A stretch of DNA of 64,000 nt, taken from Prinsepia uniflora (Eukaryota; Streptophyta; Magnoliopsida; Rosales; Rosaceae). This document shows positions 47,001 to 56,850 of the stretch, one piece after another. The translations under genes and the position numbers were made by a program. Each line of letters opens with the position of its first letter. Within the stretch, counting starts at the first letter, position 1. The notes below the pieces were generated by a model that saw only the letters and a list, made by a program, of their open reading frames with translations, did not search any database and was not told where the DNA came from. Where the stretch lies: positions 75,465,321-75,529,320 of the forward strand of contig CM064872.1 of NCBI GenBank assembly GCA_032719365.1, given 5' to 3'.

Positions 47001-47145
47001 AAACGATACGGATTTTGGGATATTTTGTAATTACTCCTGCGTTTGACTGGGTTCGAGTGAGTGTTCCTTAGGTGTTGTGTCGGGGAGTCAGACGGGAACG
47101 GGATTTATCTCGGGTTTCGGGGTGAAACCGGGGTGGGTCCTGACA
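44088..47145 (+). repeat. 3' LTR of S6
   Basis: This is a 3058-bp copy of 39344-42399, followed by TTTTC. Confidence 0.95.
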
Positions 47146-47150
47146 TTTTC

Positions 47151-48189
47151 ACTGATTATTTACTTTCTCATTATTTGTAAGTAAACATGCACTCTTTCAT
47201 CGATTACCTACTATCCATTATTTGTAAGTACAAAATATAAAATTTGGCATAAAACTTGGTGCACCTGTTATATGTTTGATTATGACCAGTTGAATTGAAG
47301 CATATTTCATGACATATCCACTTTTGTAGAAGTGCCACATAATAAAGTGGTTAGTGAGAAAAAATACTTAATAGATACGAAATTTATCGATGCATTAATT
47401 TCTATTTTAGGACTTACCATATTGATGATCCAACTAAATATGGGTTCGAACTCAAATTTTCCAGTTTTTCAAGGATGACCTTAAACAATAGTTAAACTTA
47501 CGATATTCGATTATAATAACTGACCATATTTGACGTGACATTTAATACGTTATGACAGGTTAATAAATTAAATTATATTCTATATATTTTAGTTAATTTT
47601 TTTTTGTTTTAGCAAAAAAGTCACAAAAGTGAATTAAATAAAATGATCAATTAATATGTTGAAATAAAATAATTCTAATTGATAATTGATAGACATTGAA
47701 TTAATTTATTCTTATTAATCAACTTTGTTAATATGAGAAGATATTTTTTGATTCATATGATATAAATGTGAATTGTGATGTACTAATATATTGAGTTCAA
47801 TATTAAATTTTGAAAAATGGATTATATGATTTGCACCAAATTCACCAAATTAAATATTATGCAATAAAAAACTAGACATTTTTAACTCGAAACTAATAAT
47901 ATTACATATTAATTTATCCCAAGTTAAAATAGGTCAGCCATGTAGGTTTAGTTTAGTTGGTTTTACTGTTAATTTGTAGATAATTAGTTTCAAATTCGAA
48001 CTCTGATGACATACTATATAAAAAATTTCTAAAAAAATTCTTGTCTCCACTGTAATAAAAAGAAAAAGTTAAAATGGGCCGAGATAAAAGAGTTAAAATG
48101 GGCCGGAATTCTAAAAGAGTTAAAATGGGCCAGAATACTAAAACCGTGCTTACAGCCCAAACTTAGATCCGAACCGGCTTTCGAAGACG
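47151..48189. other. AT-rich spacer upstream of the TRM9-like gene
   Basis: It begins with the resumed 156-bp repeat unit (to about 47250), then AT-rich DNA and a SINE-like segment near 47939-48045. Three copies of AGTTAAAATGGGCCG-like sequence stand at about 48067-48130. Confidence 0.6.
47939..48045 (+). repeat. SINE-like segment (candidate)
   Basis: The A-box-like TAGTTTAGTTGG and, about 45 bp later, the B-box-like CAAATTCGAACTC are followed by an A/T-rich tail. This matches a degenerate tRNA-derived SINE. It is not a tRNA gene, as no acceptor stem is present. Confidence 0.45.
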
Positions 48190-48309
48190 GAGTCTGAGTG
48201 TTGAGGTTCAAGAGCGGTGTAATTGCCCTCAGAGGTGGAGCGCAGAGGCAGTGCGCGAGCAGAACTCAGCGCAAAAACAAGGGGGAGTTAGAGGAGAGGG
48301 GACACAAAG
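48190..48309 (+). promoter_or_regulatory. TRM9: Probable 5' UTR exon of the TRM9-like gene
   Basis: A less AT-rich segment ends in the consensus donor AAAG|GTAAGC at 48309/48310. A fitting acceptor, TTTTTATCAG, lies at 48762-48771, 29 bp before the ATG at 48801. I infer a non-coding first exon and a 462-bp intron. The transcription start is not visible. Confidence 0.5.
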
Positions 48310-48401
48310 GTAAGCAATTACTTATTGAAGCACTTAGAGGGCAAGATGCTAGATGTTTTTGGCTTGAAGATGGAAGCTTTAATCGAGGTTTTCAGGAGTT
48401 G

Positions 48402-48421
48402 GGGTGGTCAATTGACCACCC
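48402..48421. repeat. Perfect 20-bp palindrome in the TRM9-like 5' intron
   Basis: GGGTGGTCAATTGACCACCC is its own reverse complement. It lies in the proposed first intron. No role can be assigned. Confidence 0.8.
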
Positions 48422-48800
48422 TTGCCCCTTAATAGATCCGCCTCTGATGATGGCATAGTCTCGTTTAGCTTGTCAATAACTTATACTAAGGGAAATTTGA
48501 GTCATTGGTCAATTGGTTCCTTTCTTTCTTCTTCCTACTGTTATTTGCTTTGGTTGCTTCAATTAAAACTAATGTAGTACTTTGTGGCTATAAATAATTT
48601 TTCTGCATACCCCAATACTTTGTTTTCCGTTTTATTTGATTTATATTATAGGAGACACATACGCAAGTGTGCTTGTACATATATATCCGCATGGTGCTTT
48701 AGCCTGCATAATGAGGATCTACAAATTGTGTGTTTCCCAAATTGTGACCTCAACCTTTCTCTTTTTATCAGGTTATTTCTGATTGGATACAGTGTTTGAG

Positions 48801-51800
48801 ATGATGTTTTATAATGTTTTAGGAACAAGCAAATGCTTTTATCTGTCTAGGAAGTCCTTCCATCTTCCCAATGTAACAATTGGTATTGTTTCTCGCTCAG
48901 GAATCTTCAGTACTGTGAGAGAAGTCATGGTAAAATGTGTGTCTAGTTTGGGTACACTTGATTCTAATGGAGAACCTCGCATCCTACAATCTGAACCAGC
49001 TAGTGACAGCCAGAGTTGTTCATCCTTAAACGTGCAGTTTACTCCTGAAATTGAAAAGAAGTATGTCCATCATGTCTATGATGCTATCGCACCCCATTTT
49101 AGTTCCACCCGGTTTGCTAGGTGGCCAAAAGTAGCCAATTTTTTATCTACTTTACCTTCAGGATCTCTTGTCCTGGATGCAGGATGTGGGAATGGGAAGT
49201 ACTTGGGAGTCAATTCTGATTGTTTTTACGTCGGATGTGATATAAGTGCTCCTCTTATCAAAATATGTGCAGATAGAGGGCATGAAGTGTTGGTTGCAGA
49301 CGCTGTAGATCTTCCATATAGGACTGGTTTTGGGGATGCAGCTATCTCTATAGCTGTATTACATCATCTGAGTACAGAGGGTAGGAGAAAAAAAGCAATC
49401 AAAGAGTTGATCCGAGTTGTGAGAAAGGGTGGCCTAGTTCTAATAACAGTTTGGGCTGTAGAACAAGAGGATAAATCATTAGTTGCCAAATGGACTCCAC
49501 TTGTCCAAAAGTATGGAGAAGAGTGGATAGGACCTGGTAGTCCTCATGTTCGCAGCCCTTCTTCCCACACTTTGGAAAGCATTCCAGAAGCAGGGGAGAA
49601 TAGTTTGGGAGAGCATGAGAAAGATTCCAGCCAGAGTTCTGTGCAAAGTCTGCAGGAAACAACCTTCCAAAGTGAAAGTTGGTCAGGGGCTTCTGGTGAT
49701 GGAAAAAACGCAAATAATCAACAAGAATATTTTGTCCCCTGGCACTTGCCATATCATCGAGCCGAAGTAAGTGGTGCTTCTGCTTCTGCTCTTGCAAATG
49801 GCCTTGCCAAGAAAGATGATAAAAAGAGTGCTGTAGTGTACAACAGATACTACCATGTTTTCGGCGAAGGCGAGCTTGAAAGGTAAATTTTGTTCTCTTT
49901 CTGTTGCCATTTGTATATGCTATTTTCATTGTTTTCCAATCAATTAAGGCTTGATGTCTTGTCGTTCCATTTATGCTGTGTTGATGGCTTGAAAAATGAG
50001 TCAACATTATCGCAGCAAAGATACAACACTCAGAAGGAATAAAACTAGCCCATACATGTATAGTGTCTATTACGGTCGAGTCTTGTTGCATCTATCATGC
50101 ATGTATATGGGTTTCTTATCACAGCTTGATTGTTACAACAGTCCTTAATGGGTGGAAATGTGGAATTGTAAGAGGTGTTTAACTAGTTGGACTTCCGTGC
50201 ACAGTGTGAAACCTTTGAAACAGAAAGGGTTCAGAATCCTAACTGTATTATAAATGAAAAACTTGACTTATTAAAGGTTCTTATATACATAGACTACAAA
50301 TAAGAAATGGATTAATGTAGAGCTACAGAAATAGACGTACATAGCTATAAAGCTTCGTCTATAACTTCTATATATATATATATATGGGGCTAACATGTAA
50401 TTTTGTTGACTTTGTGCCTGTAAGATGAGTTATTGCTTATAAGATTAGGGATTCATGCTTATCATACTTAACAATACAATTGGAAACCCATTCTTGGTAA
50501 AAGTAGAGAGGCCAAACTTCCTAGTGGGAAATGAAGCCCATGATGGTAGGTCTATAGCATAATTCTTTTGATGGTAATAGGTGCAGAAATTCAGAAATGT
50601 TGGAGCAAATGGTTCTCGAGCTAGCAACTCGGTACTTCCCAGTTGATTTGTTGGTGCATAAACTCTTATGTGTCTATTGGAGTTAAAGACCTGCTGGTGG
50701 ATCAATGATATGTGATTTAATGGCATGGGACATACCCCCCATCTTGGATGGGAGATTTAACAGATGTTAGGTTCGTACTGATGCAGGAGCATCAAATAAA
50801 TTCTCTAAGTCTAGACTTTGTTAACTAAGAGGACTAAGCGCTCGTTAGAATTTTTATAATTATTGTTATTGTTTATTTCTTTCCAGTTTTGTAGTTCTTA
50901 TAGGACTTGGATTAATTAGGCAGTTCCTAATCTGTTCAGGATTCTAACTAAATAAGGACTAGGATGTCTAGGGTTTCTATGTGCTGGTATAACTAGGTCA
51001 ATACAGAGGTTTCTTTAGCAGTTTTTTATCAATAATAAATCAGAATTATCAGAGTTTTCTCTTGGGTTTACCCCAGAGCTTAAGATATTCGTTCCTATTT
51101 TATTCTATTTCTCTTCTTGTTGTTGTGTTCTTGGATTCTGTGTTGCTGGCCCACATTAACTTGGTATCAGAGCTCATGGCTGGGCGTGGTCGAGGGCGCG
51201 GTAGAGGAACCCAAGTCGAACCAGGGATGAATGAGTTACGGAATTTGGTTGAGGACTTGGCAAGAGCGGTGCATGCTCTCCAAGCACAGGAGCGTGCGAG
51301 AGCCCATATGGAGATTCCGGAAGGCAATCACAACCCCTTTGGCATATGAAGACAGCGAGGACGATGACGCACATGACGTCCGTAATCCTGCAGATCGTGA
51401 ACGTGCAGGATTAGAAGAACGGTTGGTTCGTGCGTTGGACTTGAATGGTGGGGGTATCAGAATTGAGGTTGCTGATTTTTTTGGAAGGATGCACGCTGAA
51501 GATTATTTAGACTGGGAAGCAAGTTTGGAAAATTATTTTGAGTGGAAACCCATGGCTGAAGACAGGAAGGTGCTGTTTGTCAAGCTCAAGTTGAAGAATG
51601 CTGCCCTTCAATGGTGGAAGAGAGTTGAAGAACAGCGTGCTCGACAAGGAAAGGCAAAAATCAATACATGGGGGCATATGAAAGAAAAGTTGCGAAAACA
51701 ATTTTTGCCAGCCGACTATACCATGGAGTTGTACGAAAAGTTTCATCACTTGAAACAACGAGGGATGAGCATAGAAGAATACACCGCTGAATTTAATAAT

Positions 51801-54800
51801 CTGTCTATCCGCGTTGGGTTGAACGAGACTAATGAACAAATGATGTCTCGTTATCTTTCTGGCTTGAATGAGTCCATTAGGGAAGAGATGGGTGTAGTCC
51901 GTTTGTTCAACTTAGAGGACGCTCGCCAATATGCATTAACAGCAGAAAAACGGATCTCACGGCGAAGTAGCCGAAGGGCTATTTCAGGTCGCCCGGACAG
52001 TAATTGGCAGAGGAATACAGCTGCTGCCCGGGGCGCTCGCAATTTCCACCAACATGTCCCAAGTGCTGGAACTAGTGGGAGAAATTTAGGTGGGGAAAAG
52101 GGGAAGGAGCTAATGAAGTTTGGCCCTCCCAACAGCGAAGGTGTAAACCAACCTACGGCTGGTAGCACTTCCAAAATCCGCTGTTTTACTTGCAGGGAGA
52201 TGGGTCATACATCCTATGCATGTCCTCAAAGAAGAGTGAACTTGGCAGAGTTTGAAGAGGGAGAAACAAAGTTTGATTCCCCAACCTATGACACATATGA
52301 TGAAGATGAAGAAGGTATTGACATATTCCCGGTGGAAGGCGAGTCTCTAGTCGTCAGACGGGTGTTAACCACTCCTAGGGTCACAAAGGTTGAAGAGGAC
52401 TGGAGATGCCGGAGTATTTTCAGAACCCGAGTTCTTTGTGATGGGAAGGTATGCAACTTGATCCTTGATGGGGGAAGTACTGAAAATATTGTTTCAAAGG
52501 AGGCAGTGGACAAATTGAAGTTGCCAATAGAGAAACATCCGGATTCCTACAAAGTCCAATGGTTTCGAAAGGGTAATGAGGTCCCAGTCACCTCACGGTG
52601 CTTAGTTAAATTTACTATGGGTAATTCCATCGATGATGAAGCGTGGTGTGATATCCTTGAGATGGATGCATGTCACATTTTATTGGGGAGGCCTTGGTTA
52701 TTTGATAGAGATATGACACACTCCACTAAAGCTAACACCTATACCTTTCATAAAGATGGCAGAAAAGTAACCTTACACCCGCTCAAAGAAGAGCCACGCA
52801 GCACTCCCATTGATGCCAAAATTAGTGGTCTCGTGACAGGTCATAAGTTTGAAATTGAGAGTAAGGAGCAGGGGGTTATGTATGCTCTTGTTGCAAGAGA
52901 GGTACGGGAAAATCTGCCAGTCCAGTTAAGTGAGTACCCAAAAGAAGTACAACAGGTGTTGGAAGAATTTAAGGAGCTGGTTGGCGAGGAGTTACCTCCG
53001 GGATTACCACCGATGAGGAGCATTCAACATGCTATTGACTTAGTGTCTGGTGCTGCGTTTCCCAACCTCCCTGCTTATCGTATGCCACCAGCACACAGAG
53101 CTGAGATTCAGCAGCAGGTAGAGGGTCTAATTGCTAAGGGCCTTGTGCGTGAGAGCAAAAGCCCTTGCGCTGTGCCGGCCTTACTAACACCCAAGAAGGA
53201 TGGAACATGGAGAATGTGCGTCGACAGCCGTGCTATTAACAAAATCACAATAAAATACAGGTTCCCTATCCCGCGGTTAGACGACATGTTGGATATGTTG
53301 GCGGGATCCAGAGTATTCTCCAAGATAGACCTAAGAAGTGGGTATCATCAAATTCGCATGAGAAGTGGGGATGAGTGGAAAACAGCCTTCAAAACACCCA
53401 ATGGACTCTATGAGTGGTTAGTGATGCCCTCGGACTCTCCAATGCTCCTAGCACATTTATGCGAGTTATGACTGAGGTACTCAAACCCTTCCTAAATTCA
53501 TTTGTGGTTGTTTACTTTGATGACATCTTAATATATAGTCGTACACGGGCAGAACACTTGGCCCATCTACGACAAGTCATGGAGGTTCTCTATCATTAGA
53601 AGTTGTATGTCAACCTAAAGAAGTGTTCATTTCTATGCGACAAAGTAGTGTTTCTTGGGTTTATTGTTTCATCTGAGGGGTTGCAGGCTGATCCTGAGAA
53701 AATCCGAGCTATCAATGAGTGGCCAATCCCACAATCTGTGGAAGATGTTCGAAGCTTTCATGGGCTGGTGTCATTTTATAGGAGGTTTATTCGGAATTTT
53801 AGTTCCCACATGAGCCCAATAACTGAATGTTTAAAGGCAACTAGATTTGAGTGGTCAAAATCAGCTCACGAAGCATTCAAAGAGGTGAAAAGAAAAATGA
53901 CAGAAGCTCCGGTACTTACACTCCCAGATTTTGAAAAGCTGTTTACTATTGAGTGTGATGCATCACATGTGGGCATAGGGGCTGTTTTGAGTCAAGAAGG
54001 CAGGCCGGTAGAATTTTTCAGTGAGAAATTGGCAGGCGCTAAGTGTCGCTACTCCACCTATGATCTGGAATTTTATGCTGTATTCCGTGCAATACGACAT
54101 TGGGAACATTATCTTGCTTATCGAGAGTTTGTGGTTTATTCAGATCATCAAGCATTACGGTACTTAAATACCCAACAGAAGTTGAGCAATCGACATGCCA
54201 AGTGGAGCTCATATCTTCAAGAGTTCAACTTTAGCCTCAAGTATAAGACGGGTGAATCTAATAGAGTTGCCGATGCCTTAAGCCGAAGGCATACCTTACT
54301 GGCCGTGATGCGTACCCAAGTCATTGGATTTGAGGAGCTAAAACAGCACTACGTCGCAGATCCATATTTCAGTCCTATAGTCGCAGAACTCCAAGGTCCC
54401 AACGAAGGGAGGATGCTGCCATTTCAAATGCACGATGGGTATGTTTTCAAGGGAAATTTGTTGTGTATTCCAGAAGAGTCGTTACGCGAACAAATTATAC
54501 GAGAACTACACGGCAATGGGTTAGGAGGACATTTTGGAAGGGATAAAACAATGGCAATGGTGGCTGATCGTTATTATTGGCCTGGAATGTACAAGGATGT
54601 GAATAGATTAGTACAGAGGTGTCATGTTTGTCAACTTGGCAAGGGCACTTCACAAAACACAAGGTTATACACACCACTACCAGTGGCCGAAACTCCTTGG
54701 GTACATATTAGCATGGATTTTGTGTTGGGTCTTCTGAGGACAGCAAGGGGACATGACAGCATTTATGTAGTGGTGGACCGTTTTTCAAAAATGGCCCATT

Positions 54801-56850
54801 TCATACCATGTTCGCGAACTGCAGATGCTACACATGTGGCTGATTTATTTTTCAAAGAGGTGGTGCGATTACATGGGGTGCCAACTACAATTGTTCCTGA
54901 CAGGGATGTCAAGTTTACTGGTCATTTTTGGAGAACCTTATGGAGGAAGTTGGGAACTGATTTAAAATACTCTAGCACTTGCCACCCTCAAACTGATGGT
55001 CAAACTGAAGTAGTCAACCGGAGCTTGGGCAACTTGCTGAGGTGCCTTAGCAGGGGTCATGTGCAATCATGGGATACTGTACTCCCTCAAGCTGAGTTTG
55101 CCTATAATAACTCGGTAAACAAGTCCACGAAGAAGACACCCTTTGAAGCCGCTTATGGACTCAAACCACAACATGTGCTTGACTTAGTCCCGCTGCCACA
55201 AGGGGCAAGGGTGAGTGATGACGGTGAGGCATTTGCAGACCATGTCAGAATGGTGCACGAGGAAGTTAAGGCAGCGATAAAGGCTAGTAATGAATCCTAT
55301 ACAGCTGCAGCTAATCAACATCGGAGAGTCCAGAATTTTGAGGAGGGTGATATGGTTTTGGTGTACTTAAGGAGGGAGAGGTTTCCAAAGGGAACATATC
55401 ACAAGCTAAAGTCGAAGAAATTTGGGCCGTGCAAGGTCTTAAAAAAAATGGGTTCGAATGCTTATCTGATAGAGCTGCTAGCAGAACTTCAAATTAACCC
55501 AATTTTCAATGTTTCTGACCTGTATCCATTTCGGGGGTTTGATAAAGAGCCAGTCTCAACAGAAGCTCAGGTTCAGCAGTTGCCGAAAACTCAACCAGAC
55601 ATTATTGAAGAAGTGCTAGATGTTAAGGAGGTGAAATCCAGGAGGGGTCATCAGTATAGGCGGTTCTTGGTGAAATGGTTGGGCAAACATGCTAGTGAGA
55701 GCACTTGGATGGGTGAAGATGATTTACAGAGGGTTGATCCAGAGATATATGCTGAAGTTGTCAAAGCTTTCTCGCCGGAGTCGAGTTCTTCCCAACCTGG
55801 TGGAGTTGATGCAGGAGCATCAAATAAATTCTCTAAGTCTAGACTTTGTTAACTAAGAGGACTAAGCGCTCGTTAAAATTTTTATAATTATTGTTATTGT
55901 TTATTTCTTTCCAGTTTTGTAGTTCTTATAGGACTTGGATTAATTAGGCAGTTCCTAATCGGTTCAGGATTCTAACTAAATAAGGACTAGGATGTCTAGG
56001 GTTTCTATGTGCTGGTATAACTAGGTCAATACAGATGTTTCTTTAGCAGTTTTTTATCAATAATAAATCAGAATTATCAGAGCTTTCTCTTGGGTTTACC
56101 CCAGAGCTTAAGATATTCGTTCCTATTTTATTCTATTTCTCTTCTTCTTGCTGTGTTCTTGGATTCTGTGTTGCTGGCCCACATTACGTCCCTAGACAAT
56201 ATATCTCTGGATTGCCAACAAATAAACAGATAAAAACAAATTCCCAACAGAGGATTTTTTTCCATTTTTTGTTTCTTCTATCTTTCCTTTTTTTTTTTTT
56301 TTGAATTAAAGAGTGGAGAGAGAAAAGAGAGGAAGAAAACAAGTGAGAGAAAAAGAAGATGGCCTAGAGACGTGAGGAAAAAGAAGGAGAATAAATAGCA
56401 TATACTTAAACACCGCAAACCTCTTTAGCATCCTTCTGTGCATTTTTTTCTCATCATCGCCTTCTTTTTTATCAATAGAAACGAAAGATTCAAACTTGGG
56501 ACCTCTTACAACAATGTGACTTGAATAACGGTAGGCCACAAGCTAGTTAGTCAGAAAGACAAGTTTTTATATCTTTTTTTTGTTTTCTCTCCCTCCTCTT
56601 CCATTTTTTTTCCCTATTTACCATATTTAGTTTTTCTAAAACCATGCATAACAAAAACCTTATACTTAAGGGATATCAATTTTGTGTGTTCAGTTGTTAA
56701 AATGAACTTGTACATGATGCTTAAGTCTTCCAGGTCATTTGTTTTTTGTCCCTACTATGCAGGTTAGTAGCTGGCATGGATGATGCTGTGATCGTAGACC
56801 GATTTTTCGACAAATCCAACTGGTGCATTGTCCTTCAGAAAACATTATGA
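48801..56850 (+). CDS. TRM9: TRM9-like tRNA wobble-uridine methyltransferase
   Basis: This is a SAM-dependent methyltransferase of the TRM9/ALKBH8 family, which methylates carboxymethyluridine at tRNA position 34 with TRM112 as partner (family knowledge). Coding exons are 48801-49882 and 56763-56850, joined in phase at an Arg codon (AG|G), giving 389 residues. The start MMFYNVLGTSK is followed by a likely organelle-type or disordered N-terminal stretch. Motif I is LVLDAGCGNGKYLG, then VGCDIS, and DAAISIAVLHHLSTEG. The C-terminus carries YYHVFGEGELERLV and ends FDKSNWCIVLQKTL. The 6.9 kb intron contains a sense-oriented gypsy element (50779-56186); without it the intron would be about 1.5 kb. 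Exons are open and splice sites are canonical, so the gene may still work. Confidence 0.92.
50779..51158 (+). repeat. 5' LTR of the chromovirus element
   Basis: 380 bp, a direct repeat of 55807-56186. Confidence 0.93.
51160..51174 (+). other. Primer binding site of the chromovirus element
   Basis: CTTGGTATCAGAGCTC directly follows the 5' LTR and fits initiator-Met tRNA priming. Confidence 0.85.
51176..51349 (+). CDS. Chromovirus gag, N-terminal piece (frameshifted)
   Basis: It starts at ATG 51176 directly after the primer site (MAGRGRGRGRGTQVEP) and stops at TGA 51347-51349. The gag sequence continues in another frame from about 51340 (YEDSEDDDAHDVRNP), so a small insertion or deletion lies close to 51330-51349. 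Confidence 0.75.
   Translation: MAGRGRGRGRGTQVEPGMNELRNLVEDLARAVHALQAQERARAHMEIPEGNHNPFGI
51340..53471 (+). CDS. Chromovirus gag, protease and N-terminal reverse transcriptase (frameshifted end)
   Basis: This is the second frame of the broken polyprotein. It contains the gag capsid domain (ALQWWKRVEEQRARQGK, then LRKQFLPADYTMELYEKF), a CCHC knuckle CFTCREMGHTSYAC at about 52180-52221, and the protease motif LILDGGSTENIVS at about 52458-52496. Reverse transcriptase begins with WRMCVDSRAINKITIKYRFP and IDLRSGYHQIRM. At about 53430, just after VMP, the RT frame changes and this reading ends at 53471. The break lies before the catalytic aspartates, so no full RT can come from this frame. Confidence 0.85.
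53430..53599 (+). CDS. Chromovirus reverse transcriptase core, ended by TAG
   Basis: This piece carries the RT sequence on from the break, with GLSNAPSTFMRVM and the catalytic motif VVYFDDILIYS at about 53508-53540. It ends at TAG 53597-53599; the same frame resumes at once with RT thumb sequence. Confidence 0.8.
53600..55852 (+). CDS. Chromovirus RNase H, integrase and chromodomain
   Basis: This continues the previous frame after the TAG. It includes the RT thumb (CSFLCDKVVFLGFIVS), RNase H with TIECDASHVGIGAVLSQ and VYSDHQALRYL, and integrase with a His-Cys zinc motif ending CHVCQ at about 54627-54641. The integrase core has Asp in HISMDFVLGL (about 54716), Asp in VPDRDVKF (about 54898) and Glu in TDGQTEVVNR (about 55006). 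The chromodomain near 55640-55760 (YRRFLVKWLGKHASESTW) probably guides integration to marked chromatin (family knowledge). The stop codon at 55850-55852 lies inside the 3' LTR, so the last residues are LTR-coded. Confidence 0.9.
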   Translation, partial: KLYVNLKKCSFLCDKVVFLGFIVSSEGLQADPEKIRAINEWPIPQSVEDVRSFHGLVSFYRRFIRNFSSHMSPITECLKATRFEWSKSAHEAFKEVKRKMTEAPVLTLPDFEKLFTIECDASHVGIGAVLSQEGRPVEFFSEKLAGAKCRYSTYDLEFYAVFRAIRHWEHYLAYREFVVYSDHQALRYLNTQQKLSNRHAKWSSYLQEFNFSLKYKTGESNRVADALSRRHTLLAVMRTQVIGFEELKQHYVADPYFSPIVAELQGPNEGRMLPFQMHDGYVFKGNLLCIPEESLREQIIRELHGNGLGGHFGRDKTMAMVADRYYWPGMYKDVNRLVQRCHVCQLGKGTSQNTRLYTPLPVAETPWVHISMDFVLGLLRTARGHDSIYVVVDRFSKMAHFIPCSRTADATHVADLFFKEVVRLHGVPTTIVPDRDVKFTGHFWRTLWRKLGTDLKYSSTCHPQTDGQTEVVNRSLGNLLRCLSRGHVQSWDTVLPQAEFAYNNSVNKSTKKTPFEAAYGLKPQHVLDLVPLPQGARVSDDGEAFADHVRMVHEEVKAAIKASNESYTAAANQHRRVQNFEEGDMVLVYLRRERFPKGTYHKLKSKKFGPCKVLKKMGSNAYLIELLAELQINPIFNVSDLYPFRGFDKEPVSTEAQVQQLPKTQPDIIEEVLDVKEVKSRRGHQYRRFLVKWLGKHASESTWMGEDDLQRVDPEIYAEVVKAFSPESSSSQPGGVDAGASNKFSKSRLC
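55807..56186 (+). repeat. 3' LTR of the chromovirus element
   Basis: 380 bp; its first 46 bp also code for the C-terminus of the polyprotein. Confidence 0.93.
56460..56560 (-). repeat. SINE-like segment (candidate)
   Basis: On the minus strand TAGCTTGTGG (A-box-like) is followed by GGTCCCAAGTTTGAATC (B-box-like) and a T/A-rich tail. This arrangement fits a degenerate tRNA-derived SINE inside the TRM9-like intron. Confidence 0.45.

Larger units (their letters stand above)
39344..47145 (+). mobile_element. Gag-only gypsy element S6 with 3.06 kb LTRs (7.8 kb, very young)
   Basis: The 5' LTR is 39344-42399 and the 3' LTR 44088-47145; both start TGTAACAACCCGTTCCGAG and end GGTGGGTCCTGACA. The flanking duplication is TTTTC (39339-39343, 47146-47150). 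The primer site TGGTATCAGAGC follows the 5' LTR. The 1.69 kb interior codes only for gag; protease, reverse transcriptase, RNase H and integrase are absent. GGGGACGAAATTCTTTTTAG precedes the 3' LTR, as in Tekay/Del-type elements. The LTRs differ by roughly a dozen substitutions and two one-base gaps by eye. It must depend on enzymes from another element. Confidence 0.93.
50779..56186 (+). mobile_element. Chromovirus-type Ty3/gypsy element, 5.4 kb, decayed
   Basis: Two 380-bp LTRs (50779-51158, 55807-56186) start TGATGCAGGAGC and end GGCCCACATTA. The flanks are CGTAC (50774-50778) and CGTCC (56187-56191), a duplication with one mismatch. The primer site TTGGTATCAGAGC follows. Coding order is gag, protease, reverse transcriptase, RNase H, integrase and a C-terminal chromodomain, which defines chromoviruses; the short size suits the Reina or Galadriel type. 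Two frame changes and one TAG break the polyprotein. The LTRs differ at about six or seven positions. It lies inside the TRM9-like intron, in the same orientation. Confidence 0.93.

Noticed and set aside
47939..48045. tRNA gene
   Set aside because: A and B box-like motifs are present, but there is no acceptor stem or anticodon arm; SINE-like is the better reading.
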